Assembly (NCBI RefSeq): GCF_004151105.1
Contig: NZ_PHRF01000162.1
Span: 91,409-155,408, forward strand
Length of the DNA: 64,000 nt
Direction: 5' to 3'
Origin: Streptomyces sp. L-9-10
GTDB lineage: Bacteria > Actinomycetota > Actinomycetes > Streptomycetales > Streptomycetaceae
Shown: positions 34,001-41,781 of the stretch, piece by piece
Numbering within the stretch: the stretch's first letter is position 1
Layout of the letters: each line of letters opens with the position of its first letter
Program-made: the position numbers and the translations under genes
The notes under the pieces: model-generated
What the model saw: the letters and a program-made list of their open reading frames with translations, nothing else
What the model was told of the DNA's origin: nothing
Databases searched by the model: none

Positions 34001-34593
34001 CCCAGAACATGCTGGAAGCCGCCGTCGTCTACGGCTACTTCCCCTGCGTGTCCAAGGGCGACGACCTGATCCTGCTGAACGACGACGGGTCCGAGCGCAC
34101 CCGCTTCACCTTCCCGCGCCAGCGCCGCGGCCGCCGCCTCTGCCTGGCGGACTTCTTCCGCCCGGAGGAGTCCGGCGAGACGGATGTGGTCGGCCTCCAG
34201 GTCGTCACCGTCGGCTCGAAGATCGGCGAGGCGACCGCGGAGCTCTTCGAGGCCAACGCCTACCGCGACTATCTGGAGCTGCACGGGCTGTCCGTCCAGC
34301 TCGCCGAGGCGCTCGCCGAGTACTGGCACGCCCGGGTCCGCTCGGAGCTGGGCTTCGCCGGCGAGGACCCGGCCGAGGTCGAGGACATGTTCGCCCTGAA
34401 GTACCGGGGCGCGCGCTTCTCGCTCGGCTACGGCGCCTGCCCGGATCTGGAGGACCGCGCGAAGATCGCGGAGCTGCTGGAGCCGGAGCGCATCGGTGTC
34501 CAGCTCTCCGAGGAGTTCCAGCTCCACCCCGAGCAGTCCACCGACGCCATCGTGATCCACCACCCCGAGGCGAAGTACTTCAACGCGCGCTGA
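31084..34593 (+). CDS. metH: Cobalamin-dependent methionine synthase
   Basis: 1169 residues; ATG at 31084 with GGGAG six bases upstream. Four modules in order. (1) Homocysteine domain (1-330) with VADGAMGTMLQ, a Cys in GLNCATGP near 237 and the zinc Cys pair in GGCCGTT near 303. (2) Pterin/methyltetrahydrofolate domain (about 345-620: IGERTNANGSRKFREAM, DLCVDYVGRDG). (3) Cobalamin domain with DVHDIGKN near 746 (His ligand) and GMSGLLVKST. (4) C-terminal reactivation domain (about 900-1169), which binds AdoMet in RGARFSLGYGACPDLEDR. Transfers methyl from 5-methyl-THF to homocysteine. I looked for a cobalamin or SAM riboswitch in the 236-bp leader region and saw none. Confidence 0.98.
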   Translation: MASSPSPSTDSRTRIEALREALATRVVVADGAMGTMLQAQDPTMEDFQDLEGCNEILNVTRPDIVRSVHEEYFAVGVDCVETNTFGTNYAALAEYDIPERVFELAESGARIAREVADEFTASTGQQRWVLGSMGPGTKLPTLGHAPYLTLRDAYQQNAEGMIAGGADALLVETTQDLLQTKAAVLGARRALAATGTNLPIICSVTVETTGTMLLGSEIGAALTALEPLGIDMIGLNCATGPAEMSEHLRYLARHSRIPLSCMPNAGLPVLGKDGAHYPLSAAELADAQETFVREYGLSLVGGCCGTTPEHLRQVVERVRGQRLTEREPHPEPGAASLYQTVPFRQDASYLAIGERTNANGSRKFREAMLEGRWDDCVEMARDQIREGAHLLDLCVDYVGRDGVADMAELAGRFATASTLPIVLDSTELPVLRAGLEKLGGRAVINSVNYEDGDGPESRFTKVTELAKEHGAALIALTIDEEGQARTVEHKVAIAERLITDLTTKWGVHESDILIDCLTFTICTGQEESRGDGIATIEAIRELKRRHPDVQTTLGLSNISFGLNPAARIVLNSVFLDECVKAGLDSAIVHASKILPIARLEEEQVKAAHDLIYDRRAEGYDPLQKLMELFEGVNTKSMKDGRAEELLALPLDERLQRRIIDGEKNGLEADLDEALQDTPALDIVNNTLLEGMKVVGELFGSGQMQLPFVLQSAEVMKTAVAYLEPHMEKTDDDGKGTIVLATVRGDVHDIGKNLVDIILSNNGYNVVNLGIKQPVAAILEAAEEHRADVIGMSGLLVKSTVIMKENLEELNQRQMAADYPVILGGAALTRAYVEQDLHEIYEGEVRYARDAFEGLRLMDALIAVKRGVPGAVLPELKQRRVKARPQTQIEERPEEGAARSDVAVDNPIPTPPFWGTRVVKGIQLKEYASWLDEGALFKGQWGLKEARKGGPSYEELVESEGRPHLRGWLEQMHTQNMLEAAVVYGYFPCVSKGDDLILLNDDGSERTRFTFPRQRRGRRLCLADFFRPEESGETDVVGLQVVTVGSKIGEATAELFEANAYRDYLELHGLSVQLAEALAEYWHARVRSELGFAGEDPAEVEDMFALKYRGARFSLGYGACPDLEDRAKIAELLEPERIGVQLSEEFQLHPEQSTDAIVIHHPEAKYFNAR

Positions 34594-34607
34594 GCCCCGT
34601 CCTCGCG

Positions 34608-34657
34608 GCCCGCGCCGGCCCTCGGGTCCCCTCCGCCGGGAACCGAGCGGCGCGGGC
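34608..34657 (+). terminator. metH terminator
   Basis: GCCCGCGCCG (34608-34617) pairs perfectly with CGGCGCGGGC (34648-34657). An inner CTCGG/CCGAG stem makes a long double hairpin 15 bases after the stop. Confidence 0.7.
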
Positions 34658-34670
34658 GGCGGACGAGTCG

Positions 34671-34741
34671 TACACTTATCGGTCCAGTGCAGGCCGGTCG
34701 CCTGTCCCGGAGGGGCAACCCCGCGGGCAAGGTGACCGGCC
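34671..34741 (+). promoter_or_regulatory. Promoter and long structured leader of the HAD gene
   Basis: -10-like TACACT (34671-34676) is followed by a 50-nt hairpin. GGCCGGTC (34692-34699) pairs exactly with GACCGGCC (34734-34741). The helix continues through GCCT/AGGT, a 2x2 internal loop, CCCG/CGGG and a terminal GGGG-CAA-CCCC. It starts roughly ten bases after the predicted transcription start and 27 bases before the start codon. No known riboswitch class was recognised. Confidence 0.6.
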
Positions 34742-34768
34742 TTCTCGTCCCTCATGGAGGTGTGCCGG

Positions 34769-35470
34769 ATGACCAGTACGGTCCCCGCGTCCCTGACCCG
34801 AACGGCCGAAGGCTCCGCGCTTCAGGCCGTCCTTCTCGACATGGACGGCACCCTGGTCGACACCGAGGGATTCTGGTGGGACGCCGAGGTGGAGGTCTTC
34901 AAGGCCCTCGGGCACGTCCTCGACGAGACCTGGCGCGAAGTGGTGGTCGGCGGGCCCATGACCCGCAGTGCGAGCTTCCTCATCGAGGCCACCGGCGCCG
35001 CCATCACCCTCAGCGAGCTCACCGTGCTGCTCAACGACACCTTCGAGCACCGGATCGGGAGCGATCTGCCCCTGATGCCCGGCGCGACCCGGCTGCTCAC
35101 CGAGCTGGCCGCCCACGAGGTGCCCACCGCCCTGGTATCCGCCTCGCACCGGCGCATCATCGACCGGGTGCTGGCCTCCCTGGGGCCCGAGAACTTCGCG
35201 CTCACGGTGGCGGGCGACGAGGTGCCCCGTACCAAGCCGCACCCCGACCCGTATCTGCTCGCCGCGCGGGGCCTGGGCGCCGATCCGGCGCGCTGCGCCG
35301 TCATCGAGGACACGGCCACCGGTGTGGCCGCCGCCGAGGCCGCGGGCTGCCGGGTGGTCGCCGTACCCTCCGTCGCACCGATCGCCCCGGCGGCCGGCCG
35401 CACGATCGTCGGCTCGCTCGAAGAGGTCGATCTGGTATTCCTGCGCGGTTTGATGACACACGGGCGCTGA
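34769..35470 (+). CDS. HAD superfamily hydrolase (beta-phosphoglucomutase/phosphatase type)
   Basis: 233 residues from the ATG at 34769; GGAGG (34756-34760) is correctly spaced for it. Motif I DMDGTLVD (Asp24 nucleophile, Asp26 acid/base), cap domain 40-100 (subclass IA helical), motif II VSASH, motif III Lys in RTKPHPDPYLLAARGLG, motif IV VIEDTATGV. Cytoplasmic phosphatase or phosphoglucomutase-like enzyme; substrate unknown. Located after metH but separated by a terminator and its own promoter, with an unusual leader hairpin. Confidence 0.92.
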   Translation: MTSTVPASLTRTAEGSALQAVLLDMDGTLVDTEGFWWDAEVEVFKALGHVLDETWREVVVGGPMTRSASFLIEATGAAITLSELTVLLNDTFEHRIGSDLPLMPGATRLLTELAAHEVPTALVSASHRRIIDRVLASLGPENFALTVAGDEVPRTKPHPDPYLLAARGLGADPARCAVIEDTATGVAAAEAAGCRVVAVPSVAPIAPAAGRTIVGSLEEVDLVFLRGLMTHGR

Positions 35471-35976
35471 GGCGCGTACTGAGAGTCGCACCGGAATGCC
35501 GAACGGAAACTCTCGGCATTGGCACGGATATTTTCCGTGACCTCCATGACTCCAATCCGGGTCACTTTCAAACACCGTGTAAGTGACCTTTGTCACTGTC
35601 CTGCGCATCGACAGCGGAGGGCGGGGCTGATCCACGCCGGTCCGAGGTGGGGCCGACTGTGCCCTTGTGTCCCGGTTTATCGGCCGGTGTGTGATTCATG
35701 TCGTGACCCGGATATCCACGCGCCGCTATTTCCGATCACTGTGTGATTACGTTTCAGATCGGGCCCGGTCCGGCATTCCCGGAGCCTCCGACTAATCTCA
35801 TCGCGAGCACTTCGCCGCTTCAACGACGTGTCCCGACGACCCACCAAGTCGCCACGCGCACAGGACCGATCGCCCTGTATCCCGGCCCGATCGCATCTGC
35901 CCCGAACGGGTGGGCGCGGCGGAGTCTCCCATTTGCACAGCTGTATCTCAGTGCCGGATGAGGGAGTACGTCCAGG
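35471..35976. other. 506-bp non-coding region
   Basis: No convincing gene on either strand. It is visibly richer in A/T than the flanking genes between about 35500 and 35800. It contains a small terminator hairpin (35523-35539), the inverted repeat AGTGAC-CTTT-GTCACT (35582-35597) and a repeated GTGTGATT (35689-35696 and 35741-35748). It probably carries the promoter and control sites of the peptide-binding lipoprotein gene; no -35/-10 pair stands out. Confidence 0.6.
35523..35539 (+). terminator. Small hairpin after the HAD gene
   Basis: CACGGA (35523-35528), TATTT, TCCGTG (35534-35539): 6-bp stem with an A/T loop, 52 bases after the stop codon. Confidence 0.45.
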
Positions 35977-37578
35977 ATGAACCGCAAGACTTTGGCGCTG
36001 TCGGCCGCGATCGGCCTGCTTGTGCCCGTGCTCGCCGGTTGCGGTGGCTCGGACGGTGGCTCCGGCGGCGAGGCCATTGTCGTGGGCACCACGGACCAGT
36101 ACATCGCGACGAAGGAGGCCGTCGCCCCGCTGGACCCGGCCGCCGCGTACGACACCGGTTCCTGGAACGTCCTGCGTCAGACCATCCAGACACTGATGCA
36201 CGTGCCCCGCGGCGGCGGCAAGCCGGTCCCGGACGCCGCCTCCAAGTGCGCGTTCACCGACCGGGCGAACGAGAGCTACCGCTGCACTCTGCGCGAGGGG
36301 CTGAAGTTCGCCGGCGGCGACCCCATCACGGCCGATGACGTGAAGTACTCCATGGAACGGGTCCTGAAGATCAACGACCCCGGCGGGGTGGCCGGTCTGC
36401 TGACCAACATCGACACGATGGAGAGCGACGGCGCCCGCGAGATCATCTTCCATCTCAAGACGCCCGACGCGACCTTCCCGTACAAGCTGTCCACGCCGCC
36501 CGCCGGCATCGTCAGCAAGAAGGACTACCCGCCGACGAAGCTCCGCGCGGGCTTCGACGTGTCCGGCTCCGGCCCGTACAACTTCGCGGCGGACGTCAAG
36601 GGCGACACCGTCACCAAGGCGACCTTCACCAAGAACCCCGACTACAGGGGCGACCTGAACATCCAGAACGACAAGGTCGAGCTGCGGCCCTTCACGGACG
36701 CGGACGACATGGGCAAGGCGCTCGACGCCGGCGACATCGACGTGATGACCCGCGCGATGACGCCGGGCCAGGTGCAGTCGATGGTCGAGAAGCCCAAGGA
36801 CGGCATCCAGCTCACCGAGATGCCGGGTCTGGAGATCCGCTACCTCGTCTTCGACACCGACGCCCCGACCGTCAAGGAGAAGGCGGTGCGCCAGGCCATG
36901 GCGTACACCATCGACCGCGGCGACCTGATCACCAAGGTGTACGGCGCGATGGCCGAGCCGCTGTACTCGCTCATCCCGTCGAGCATCGCCACGCACACCA
37001 ACTCGTTCTTCAACAAGTACGGCGACCGCAACCTGCCCAAGGCCGCCGACCTGCTGGAGAGCGCCGGGATCGAAACCCCCGTGAAGCTCTCGCTGGACTA
37101 CACGACCGACCACTACGGCGAGGCGACGAAGCAGGAGTTCGAGAACCTCAGGGACCAGCTCAACAGCAGCAAGCTGTTCGACGTCTCCATCAAGGGCACG
37201 GAGTGGAAGACCTTCCGCCCGAACCAGATCAAGGGTGACTACTCGGTCTACGGGATGGGCTGGTTCCCCGACTTCCCGGACCCGGACAGCTACACGGCGC
37301 CCTTCCTGGACAAGGACAACTTCCTCAACATGCCCTACAACAACGCCACACTGCGCGGCGAGCTGATCCCGCAGTCGCGCCGCGAGGCCGACCGCAGCGC
37401 CGCCACGAAGACCTTCAGCCGGATCCAGGACATCGTCGCCGACGACGTGCCGGTGCTGCCGCTGTGGCAGGGCAAGCAGTACGTCGCCTCGCGCGATGAC
37501 ATCGCGGGTGTGGAGTGGGCGGTCAACTCCTCGGCGGAACTGCTCCTCTGGGAGCTCCGCCGCGGCCCCGGCGCGTGA
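35977..37578 (+). CDS. Orphan family 5 ABC substrate-binding lipoprotein (peptide/nickel class)
   Basis: 533 residues. Signal peptide with lipobox LAGC (Cys near 22) and Gly/Ser linker CGGSDGGSGG. The SBP family 5 fold shows TTDQYIATKEAVAPLDPAAAYDTGSWNVLRQTIQTLMHVP, LREGLKFAGGDPITADDVKYSMERV, SGSGPYNF, VRQAMAYTIDRGDLITKVYG and WFPDFPDPDSYTAPFL. It captures oligopeptides or related ligands outside the membrane. No permease or ATPase gene is adjacent, so it must work with a transporter encoded elsewhere or act as a ligand sensor. It has a 506-bp upstream gap and a strong terminator, so it is monocistronic. Confidence 0.93.
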   Translation: MNRKTLALSAAIGLLVPVLAGCGGSDGGSGGEAIVVGTTDQYIATKEAVAPLDPAAAYDTGSWNVLRQTIQTLMHVPRGGGKPVPDAASKCAFTDRANESYRCTLREGLKFAGGDPITADDVKYSMERVLKINDPGGVAGLLTNIDTMESDGAREIIFHLKTPDATFPYKLSTPPAGIVSKKDYPPTKLRAGFDVSGSGPYNFAADVKGDTVTKATFTKNPDYRGDLNIQNDKVELRPFTDADDMGKALDAGDIDVMTRAMTPGQVQSMVEKPKDGIQLTEMPGLEIRYLVFDTDAPTVKEKAVRQAMAYTIDRGDLITKVYGAMAEPLYSLIPSSIATHTNSFFNKYGDRNLPKAADLLESAGIETPVKLSLDYTTDHYGEATKQEFENLRDQLNSSKLFDVSIKGTEWKTFRPNQIKGDYSVYGMGWFPDFPDPDSYTAPFLDKDNFLNMPYNNATLRGELIPQSRREADRSAATKTFSRIQDIVADDVPVLPLWQGKQYVASRDDIAGVEWAVNSSAELLLWELRRGPGA

Positions 37579-37622
37579 CCTTCCCGGGCCACCGGGAGAC
37601 TTACGGAAGCTTCTGAACAGCG

Positions 37623-37657
37623 GTCCGGCCGCGTGGGCGAGGCCCACGCGGCCGGAC
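37623..37657. terminator. Strong bidirectional terminator
   Basis: GTCCGGCCGCGTGGGC (37623-37638) and GCCCACGCGGCCGGAC (37642-37657) form a perfect 16-bp stem with a 3-nt loop between convergent genes. Confidence 0.85.
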
Positions 37658-37693
37658 GGGTCGGGGCGGCGGTCCGCCGTCGTCACTGGGTCG

Positions 37694-38365
37694 TCACTGT
37701 GCGCCGGGGCGCACCAGCCCGCTCTCGTACGCGTACACCGCGGCCTGTACCCGGTCGCGCAGCCCCAGCTTGGTCAGCACATGGCCCACATGCGTCTTGA
37801 CCGTGGTCTCACTGACGAAGAGGTCCGCCGCGATCTCCGCGTTGGACAACCCCCGGGCGACCAGCTTGAGCACCTCGACCTCGCGGTCGGTCAGTGTGTG
37901 CAGCGTGTCGGGCACCGGCTCCTCGCCGGACGGCAGGTGATCCGCGTACTTGTCGAGCAGCCGGCGCGTGATGCTCGGCGCCAGCATCGCCTCACCCGCC
38001 GCGACCACCCGGATCGCCTGGACCAGCTCATTGGCGGGCGCGTCCTTGAGCAGGAAGCCGCTGGCCCCCGCGCGCAGCGCCTCCACCACGTACTCGTCGA
38101 GATCGAAGGTCGTCAGGACCAGTACCTTCGCCGGACCGTCCCGGCCGGGGCCGGTGATCTGACGGGTCGCCTCCACGCCGTCCATCCGGGGCATCCGGAT
38201 GTCCATCAGCACCACATCGGGCTGGAGCGCGCGGACCTGGTCGATGGCCTGGAGGCCGTCCCCGGCCTCGCCGACGACCGCGATGTCCTGCTCGGCCTCC
38301 AGGATCATCCGGAAGCCGGTGCGCAGCAGCGGCTGGTCATCGACCAGTAGGACGCGGACAGTCAC
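37694..38365 (-). CDS. Orphan NarL/LuxR-family response regulator
   Basis: 223 residues from the GTG at 38365, with AAGGAG six bases upstream. Receiver domain: acidic pair in LLVDDQPLLRTGF, phospho-acceptor Asp55 in VVLMDIRMPRMDG, Thr in LVLTTFD and Lys in FLLKDAP. The linker is followed by a LuxR-type HTH (about 155-215): TLTDREVEVLKLVARGLSNAEIAADLFVSETTVKTHVGHVLTKLGLRDRVQAAVYAYE. No histidine kinase gene is adjacent; the partner is encoded elsewhere or the regulator is phosphorylation-independent. Target genes unknown. Confidence 0.95.
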   Translation of the reverse strand: MTVRVLLVDDQPLLRTGFRMILEAEQDIAVVGEAGDGLQAIDQVRALQPDVVLMDIRMPRMDGVEATRQITGPGRDGPAKVLVLTTFDLDEYVVEALRAGASGFLLKDAPANELVQAIRVVAAGEAMLAPSITRRLLDKYADHLPSGEEPVPDTLHTLTDREVEVLKLVARGLSNAEIAADLFVSETTVKTHVGHVLTKLGLRDRVQAAVYAYESGLVRPGAQ

Positions 38366-38433
38366 AGGGAACTCCTTCACTAGACCGGCCCCATTCTGCC
38401 CTGACCACCCCACCGTGACTCCGCCGGGAGCGG

Positions 38434-38452
38434 CGGCCGGTCCCGCCGGCCG
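38434..38452 (-). terminator. Hairpin downstream of the RecB-like gene
   Basis: CGGCCGG (38434-38440), TCCCG, CCGGCCG (38446-38452): 7-bp stem between two minus-strand genes. Confidence 0.45.
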
Positions 38453-38462
38453 GACGCGTCGT

Positions 38463-39362
38463 CTACGCGCTCCCCGGCACACCGACCGTCAGCGGATAGA
38501 CGGGAGGCGTACCGCCGAATTCCGGACAGACCGCCTGGTGGTCGCACCAGCCGCACAGCTTCGTGGGACGGGGACGCCAGTCACCCGTCTCGGTGGCCAG
38601 CCTGATCGCCTCCCAGAGCGCGAGCAGCTTCCGCTCCACCCGCTCCAGATCGGCCTGCACCGGGTCGTACGTGACGACCTCCCCGCTGCCCAGATACACC
38701 AGCTGGAGCCGGCGCGGCACCACCCGCTTCAGCCGCCAGACCACCAGCGCGTAGAACGACATCTGGAACCGCGCCCCGTCCGCGTACTCGGGCCGGGGCG
38801 CCTTGCCCGTCTTGTAGTCGACGATCCGCACCTCGCCCGTGGGCGCCACGTCGACGCGGTCGATCACCCCGCGCAGCCGCAGCCCCGACTCCAGCTCCGT
38901 CTCGACGAACAGCTCCCGCTCGGCCGGCTCCAGCCGGGTCGGGTCCTCCAGCGAGAACCACCGCTCGACCAGCCGCTCCGCCTCCGCCAGCCAGCGCGCC
39001 AGCCTCTCGCCGTCCGCGTCCTCCGCGAACAGCCCGGCCAGCTCGGGACGGGACTCCAGCAGCCGGTCCCACTGGCCGGGGACCAGCGCCTTCGCCCGGG
39101 GCGCCGTACGCTCCACGGCCGGTGCGTCGAAGAGCCGCTCCAGCACGGCATGAACGAGCGTGCCGCGGGTCGCCGCCTCGCTCGGTTTCTCCGGCAGCTT
39201 GTCGATCACCCGGAACCGGTACAGCAGCGGGCACTGCATGAAGTCGCTCGCACGCGACGGCGAAAGCGACATCGGCGGACCGGCCGGAGACGCGGCGGAC
39301 CGCTCGCCCGGAGACGCGGCGGGCGGCAAGCTCGGAGAAGTGGGCGGCAGGCTCGTACTCAT
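38463..39362 (-). CDS. RecB-family PD-(D/E)XK nuclease with Fe-S cysteines
   Basis: 299 residues from the ATG at 39362; an alternative start is MSLSPSRASDF 30 codons later, where homology begins. Nuclease core: SPSRASDFMQCPLLYRFRVIDKLPEKPSEAATRGTLVHAVLERLFD, then catalytic Asp in LRGVIDRVDV and D-x-K in VRIVDYKTGKAP. Cysteines at the N-terminal QCPLLY and the C-terminal CGWCDHQAVCPEF follow the AddB/Cas4-type 4Fe-4S pattern (C...CxxC-x5-C). Probable DNA end-processing exonuclease, single-domain, not fused to a helicase. Divergent from the site-2 protease gene. Confidence 0.9.
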   Translation of the reverse strand: MSTSLPPTSPSLPPAASPGERSAASPAGPPMSLSPSRASDFMQCPLLYRFRVIDKLPEKPSEAATRGTLVHAVLERLFDAPAVERTAPRAKALVPGQWDRLLESRPELAGLFAEDADGERLARWLAEAERLVERWFSLEDPTRLEPAERELFVETELESGLRLRGVIDRVDVAPTGEVRIVDYKTGKAPRPEYADGARFQMSFYALVVWRLKRVVPRRLQLVYLGSGEVVTYDPVQADLERVERKLLALWEAIRLATETGDWRPRPTKLCGWCDHQAVCPEFGGTPPVYPLTVGVPGSA

Positions 39363-39468
39363 GACGCAGACCCTATGGCCCGACACTGACAGCGATCCGA
39401 ATACCATCGACTACAGAGCCTCTCGCACTGCATGATCGAGCGAGCGACGCTGCCGACGAAGGGAACCC

Positions 39469-40716
39469 GTGAAAGAGGACGACGAGCGCGGCGAGAGCAA
39501 GCCGTCGCAGCCCGGCAAGGGGGATACGGGCCCCGGCGGCAAACCACCGCGCCGCGAAGACCCAGGCGGTGGCATTCTCATGGGCCGCCCCTTCGGCGTG
39601 CCGGTCTACGTCGCCCCGAGCTGGTTCCTGGTGGCCGCGCTCATCACCTGGATCTTCGGCGGCCAGCTGGAGCGGGTCCTCCCGCAACTGGGCGGCCTCC
39701 GCTATCTGCTGGCGCTCTTCTTCGCCGTCGCCTTCTACGCCTCCGTACTCGTCCACGAACTGGCCCACACCGTCGCCGCGCTCCGCTTCAAGCTGCCGGT
39801 GCGCCGGATCCAGCTCCAGTTCTTCGGCGGCGTCTCCGAGATCGAGAAGGAGTCCGAGACCCCGGGCCGCGAGTTCATCCTGGCCTTCGTCGGGCCGCTG
39901 CTCTCGCTGGTGCTCTCCGGGATCTTCTACCTCGGCCTGCTGGCCGTCGAGCCCGGTACGGTCCCCGGCGTCCTGCTCGCGGGGCTGACGATCTCCAATC
40001 TGATCGTCGCCGCCTTCAACCTGCTCCCCGGCCTTCCGCTGGACGGCGGCCGGATGCTGCGCGCGGTCGTCTGGAAGATCACCGGCAAGCCCATGAGCGG
40101 CACCGTCGCCGCCGCCTGGGTCGGCCGGGCGCTCGCCGTCGCCGTGCTGATCGGCCTGCCGCTCCTCACCCGAACGGGCGCCCTGGGCACCTCGGCCAGG
40201 AACGTCAGCGGCATGGAGACCGTCACCGACGCGCTGCTCGCCGCCATCCTCGCCGCGATCATCTGGACCGGCGCGGGCAACAGCCTGCGGATGGCCAGGC
40301 TCCGCGAACACCTCCCCGAACTCCAGGCCCGCGCCCTCACCCGGCGCGCGGTTCCGGTCGAGTCCTCCACCCCGCTCTCCGAGGCGCTGCGCCGGGCCAA
40401 CGAGGCGGGCGCCCGCGCCCTCGTCGTCGTCGACGGCCAGGGCGACCCGACGGCCCTGGTCAGGGAGTCCGCGATCGTCGGCGTACCGCAGCACCGACGC
40501 CCCTGGGTCGCGGTCAGCGGCCTCGCCCAGGACCTCACGGAGGGCATGAAGGTCCCCGCGGACCTGGCGGGCGAGGCCCTCCTCGAACGGCTCAGGGCCA
40601 GCCCCGCGACGGAGTACCTGGTGCTGGAGGAGACGGGCGAGATCTACGGGGTCCTGTCGACCGCCGACGTCGAGCGCGCCTTTGTCGCGGCGATGGCCCG
40701 CCCGCAGGGGAAGTGA
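39469..40716 (+). CDS. Site-2 protease (M50) with CBS domains
   Basis: 415 residues from a GTG. A charged cytosolic N-terminus (1-37) precedes about six membrane spans. Zinc motif HELAH (96-100) and the third ligand in NLLPGLPLDGGRML identify the M50 intramembrane metalloprotease. A CBS pair occupies the C-terminal third (about 290-410: TRRAVPVESSTPLSEALRRANEAGARALVVVDGQGDPTALVRESAI...TEYLVLEETGEIYGVLSTADVERAF), likely sensing adenine nucleotides. Cleaves membrane-bound substrates within the bilayer, commonly anti-sigma factors; target unknown. The downstream gene trmI follows after 62 bases. Confidence 0.94.
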   Translation: MKEDDERGESKPSQPGKGDTGPGGKPPRREDPGGGILMGRPFGVPVYVAPSWFLVAALITWIFGGQLERVLPQLGGLRYLLALFFAVAFYASVLVHELAHTVAALRFKLPVRRIQLQFFGGVSEIEKESETPGREFILAFVGPLLSLVLSGIFYLGLLAVEPGTVPGVLLAGLTISNLIVAAFNLLPGLPLDGGRMLRAVVWKITGKPMSGTVAAAWVGRALAVAVLIGLPLLTRTGALGTSARNVSGMETVTDALLAAILAAIIWTGAGNSLRMARLREHLPELQARALTRRAVPVESSTPLSEALRRANEAGARALVVVDGQGDPTALVRESAIVGVPQHRRPWVAVSGLAQDLTEGMKVPADLAGEALLERLRASPATEYLVLEETGEIYGVLSTADVERAFVAAMARPQGK

Positions 40717-40766
40717 GCACCGCCGGGGCCGCCCACCGGGCGAAACGAGCCCCCGGAAAAAGCGGC

Positions 40767-40772
40767 TAAGCT
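40767..40772 (+). promoter_or_regulatory. -10 box for leaderless trmI
   Basis: TAAGCT ends 6 nt before the trmI ATG at 40779. There is no Shine-Dalgarno sequence between them. Confidence 0.5.
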
Positions 40773-40778
40773 TCAAAC

Positions 40779-41681
40779 ATGTCCGAACCGACCGGTGCCG
40801 CCCGACGTCGCGGCCCCTTCAAGGTCGGGGACCAGGTTCAGCTCACCGACCCCAAGGGACGCCACTACACCTTCACGCTCGAAGCCGGGAAGAATTTCCA
40901 CACCCACAAAGGGTCCTTCCCGCACGACGAGCTGATCGGTGCTCCCGAGGGCAGTGTTGTCCGTACCACGGGAAACGTCGCCTATCTCGCGCTGCGCCCC
41001 CTGCTCCCCGACTATGTCCTGTCCATGCCCCGCGGCGCCGCGGTGGTCTACCCGAAGGACGCCGGCCAGATCCTGGCCTTCGCCGATATCTTTCCCGGCG
41101 CGCGCGTCGTCGAGGCGGGCGTGGGCTCCGGCTCGCTCAGCAGTTTCCTGCTGCGCGTCATCGGGGACCAGGGCATGCTGCACTCCTACGAGCGCCGCCA
41201 GGACTTCGCCGACATCGCCCGGCAGAACGTGGAGCGCTACTTCGGCGAGCCGCACCCCGCCTGGCAGCTGACGGTCGGTGACCTCCAGGACAATCTGTCC
41301 GACACGGACGTCGACCGCGTGATCCTCGACATGCTCGCCCCCTGGGAGTGCGTCGAGGCCGTCTCCAAGGCGCTCGTGCCCGGCGGCATCCTCTGCGCGT
41401 ACGTCGCGACGACCACCCAACTCGCCCGTACCGTCGAGACGATCAGGGAGTTCGGCACGTTCAACGAGCCGGCCGCCTGGGAGTCGATGATCCGCAACTG
41501 GCACGTCGAGGGTCTCGCCGTACGCCCGGACCACCGGATGATCGGCCACACCGGCTTCCTGGTGACCGCGCGCCGGCTCGCGGACGGCGTCGAGCCGCCG
41601 CTGCGCCGCCGTCGTCCCGCCAAGGGCGCGTACGGGGACGACTACGACGGTCCCGGCAGCGGCAGCGGCTCACGCGGCTGA
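40779..41681 (+). CDS. trmI: tRNA (adenine-58-N1)-methyltransferase
   Basis: 300 residues. N-terminal beta domain (GPFKVGDQVQLTDPKGRHYTFTLEAGKNFHTHKGSFPHDELIGAPEGS), then a Rossmann methyltransferase with SAM motif VVEAGVGSGSLSSFLLRVIG, acidic SYERRQDF and catalytic-region DMLAPWECV. Methylates A58 in the T-loop of tRNA. In actinobacteria this gene commonly precedes the ferredoxin-arc-dop-pup block, as here. The C-terminal tail is basic then Gly/Ser-rich (DDYDGPGSGSGSRG). A leaderless start is likely. Confidence 0.95.
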   Translation: MSEPTGAARRRGPFKVGDQVQLTDPKGRHYTFTLEAGKNFHTHKGSFPHDELIGAPEGSVVRTTGNVAYLALRPLLPDYVLSMPRGAAVVYPKDAGQILAFADIFPGARVVEAGVGSGSLSSFLLRVIGDQGMLHSYERRQDFADIARQNVERYFGEPHPAWQLTVGDLQDNLSDTDVDRVILDMLAPWECVEAVSKALVPGGILCAYVATTTQLARTVETIREFGTFNEPAAWESMIRNWHVEGLAVRPDHRMIGHTGFLVTARRLADGVEPPLRRRRPAKGAYGDDYDGPGSGSGSRG

Positions 41682-41730
41682 CCGTACGGCCGGCTCTCCC
41701 TCTCGCCACAGCGACCGTCAACACGGCGAC

Positions 41731-41781
41731 AGCGCCGCCGAGTTCCCGTCAGGAACGGGGGAACTCGGCGGCGCTCTCTTT
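41731..41781 (+). terminator. Strong terminator after trmI
   Basis: AGCGCCGCCGAGTTCCC (41731-41747) pairs perfectly with 41759-41775 (17 bp), followed by CTCTTT. It is among the strongest intrinsic terminators in the window. Confidence 0.88.

Noticed and set aside
34692-34741. Glycine or c-di-GMP riboswitch for the HAD leader
   Set aside because: The GGGGCAACCCC tip superficially resembles a glycine aptamer segment, but the conserved flanking helices are missing. Reported only as an unassigned structured leader.
31012-34755. 1247-residue open frame antisense to metH
   Set aside because: High-GC codon use leaves long antisense frames without stops. The translation is Leu/Arg/Gly/His-rich with no domain, and the plus strand encodes an unmistakable MetH.
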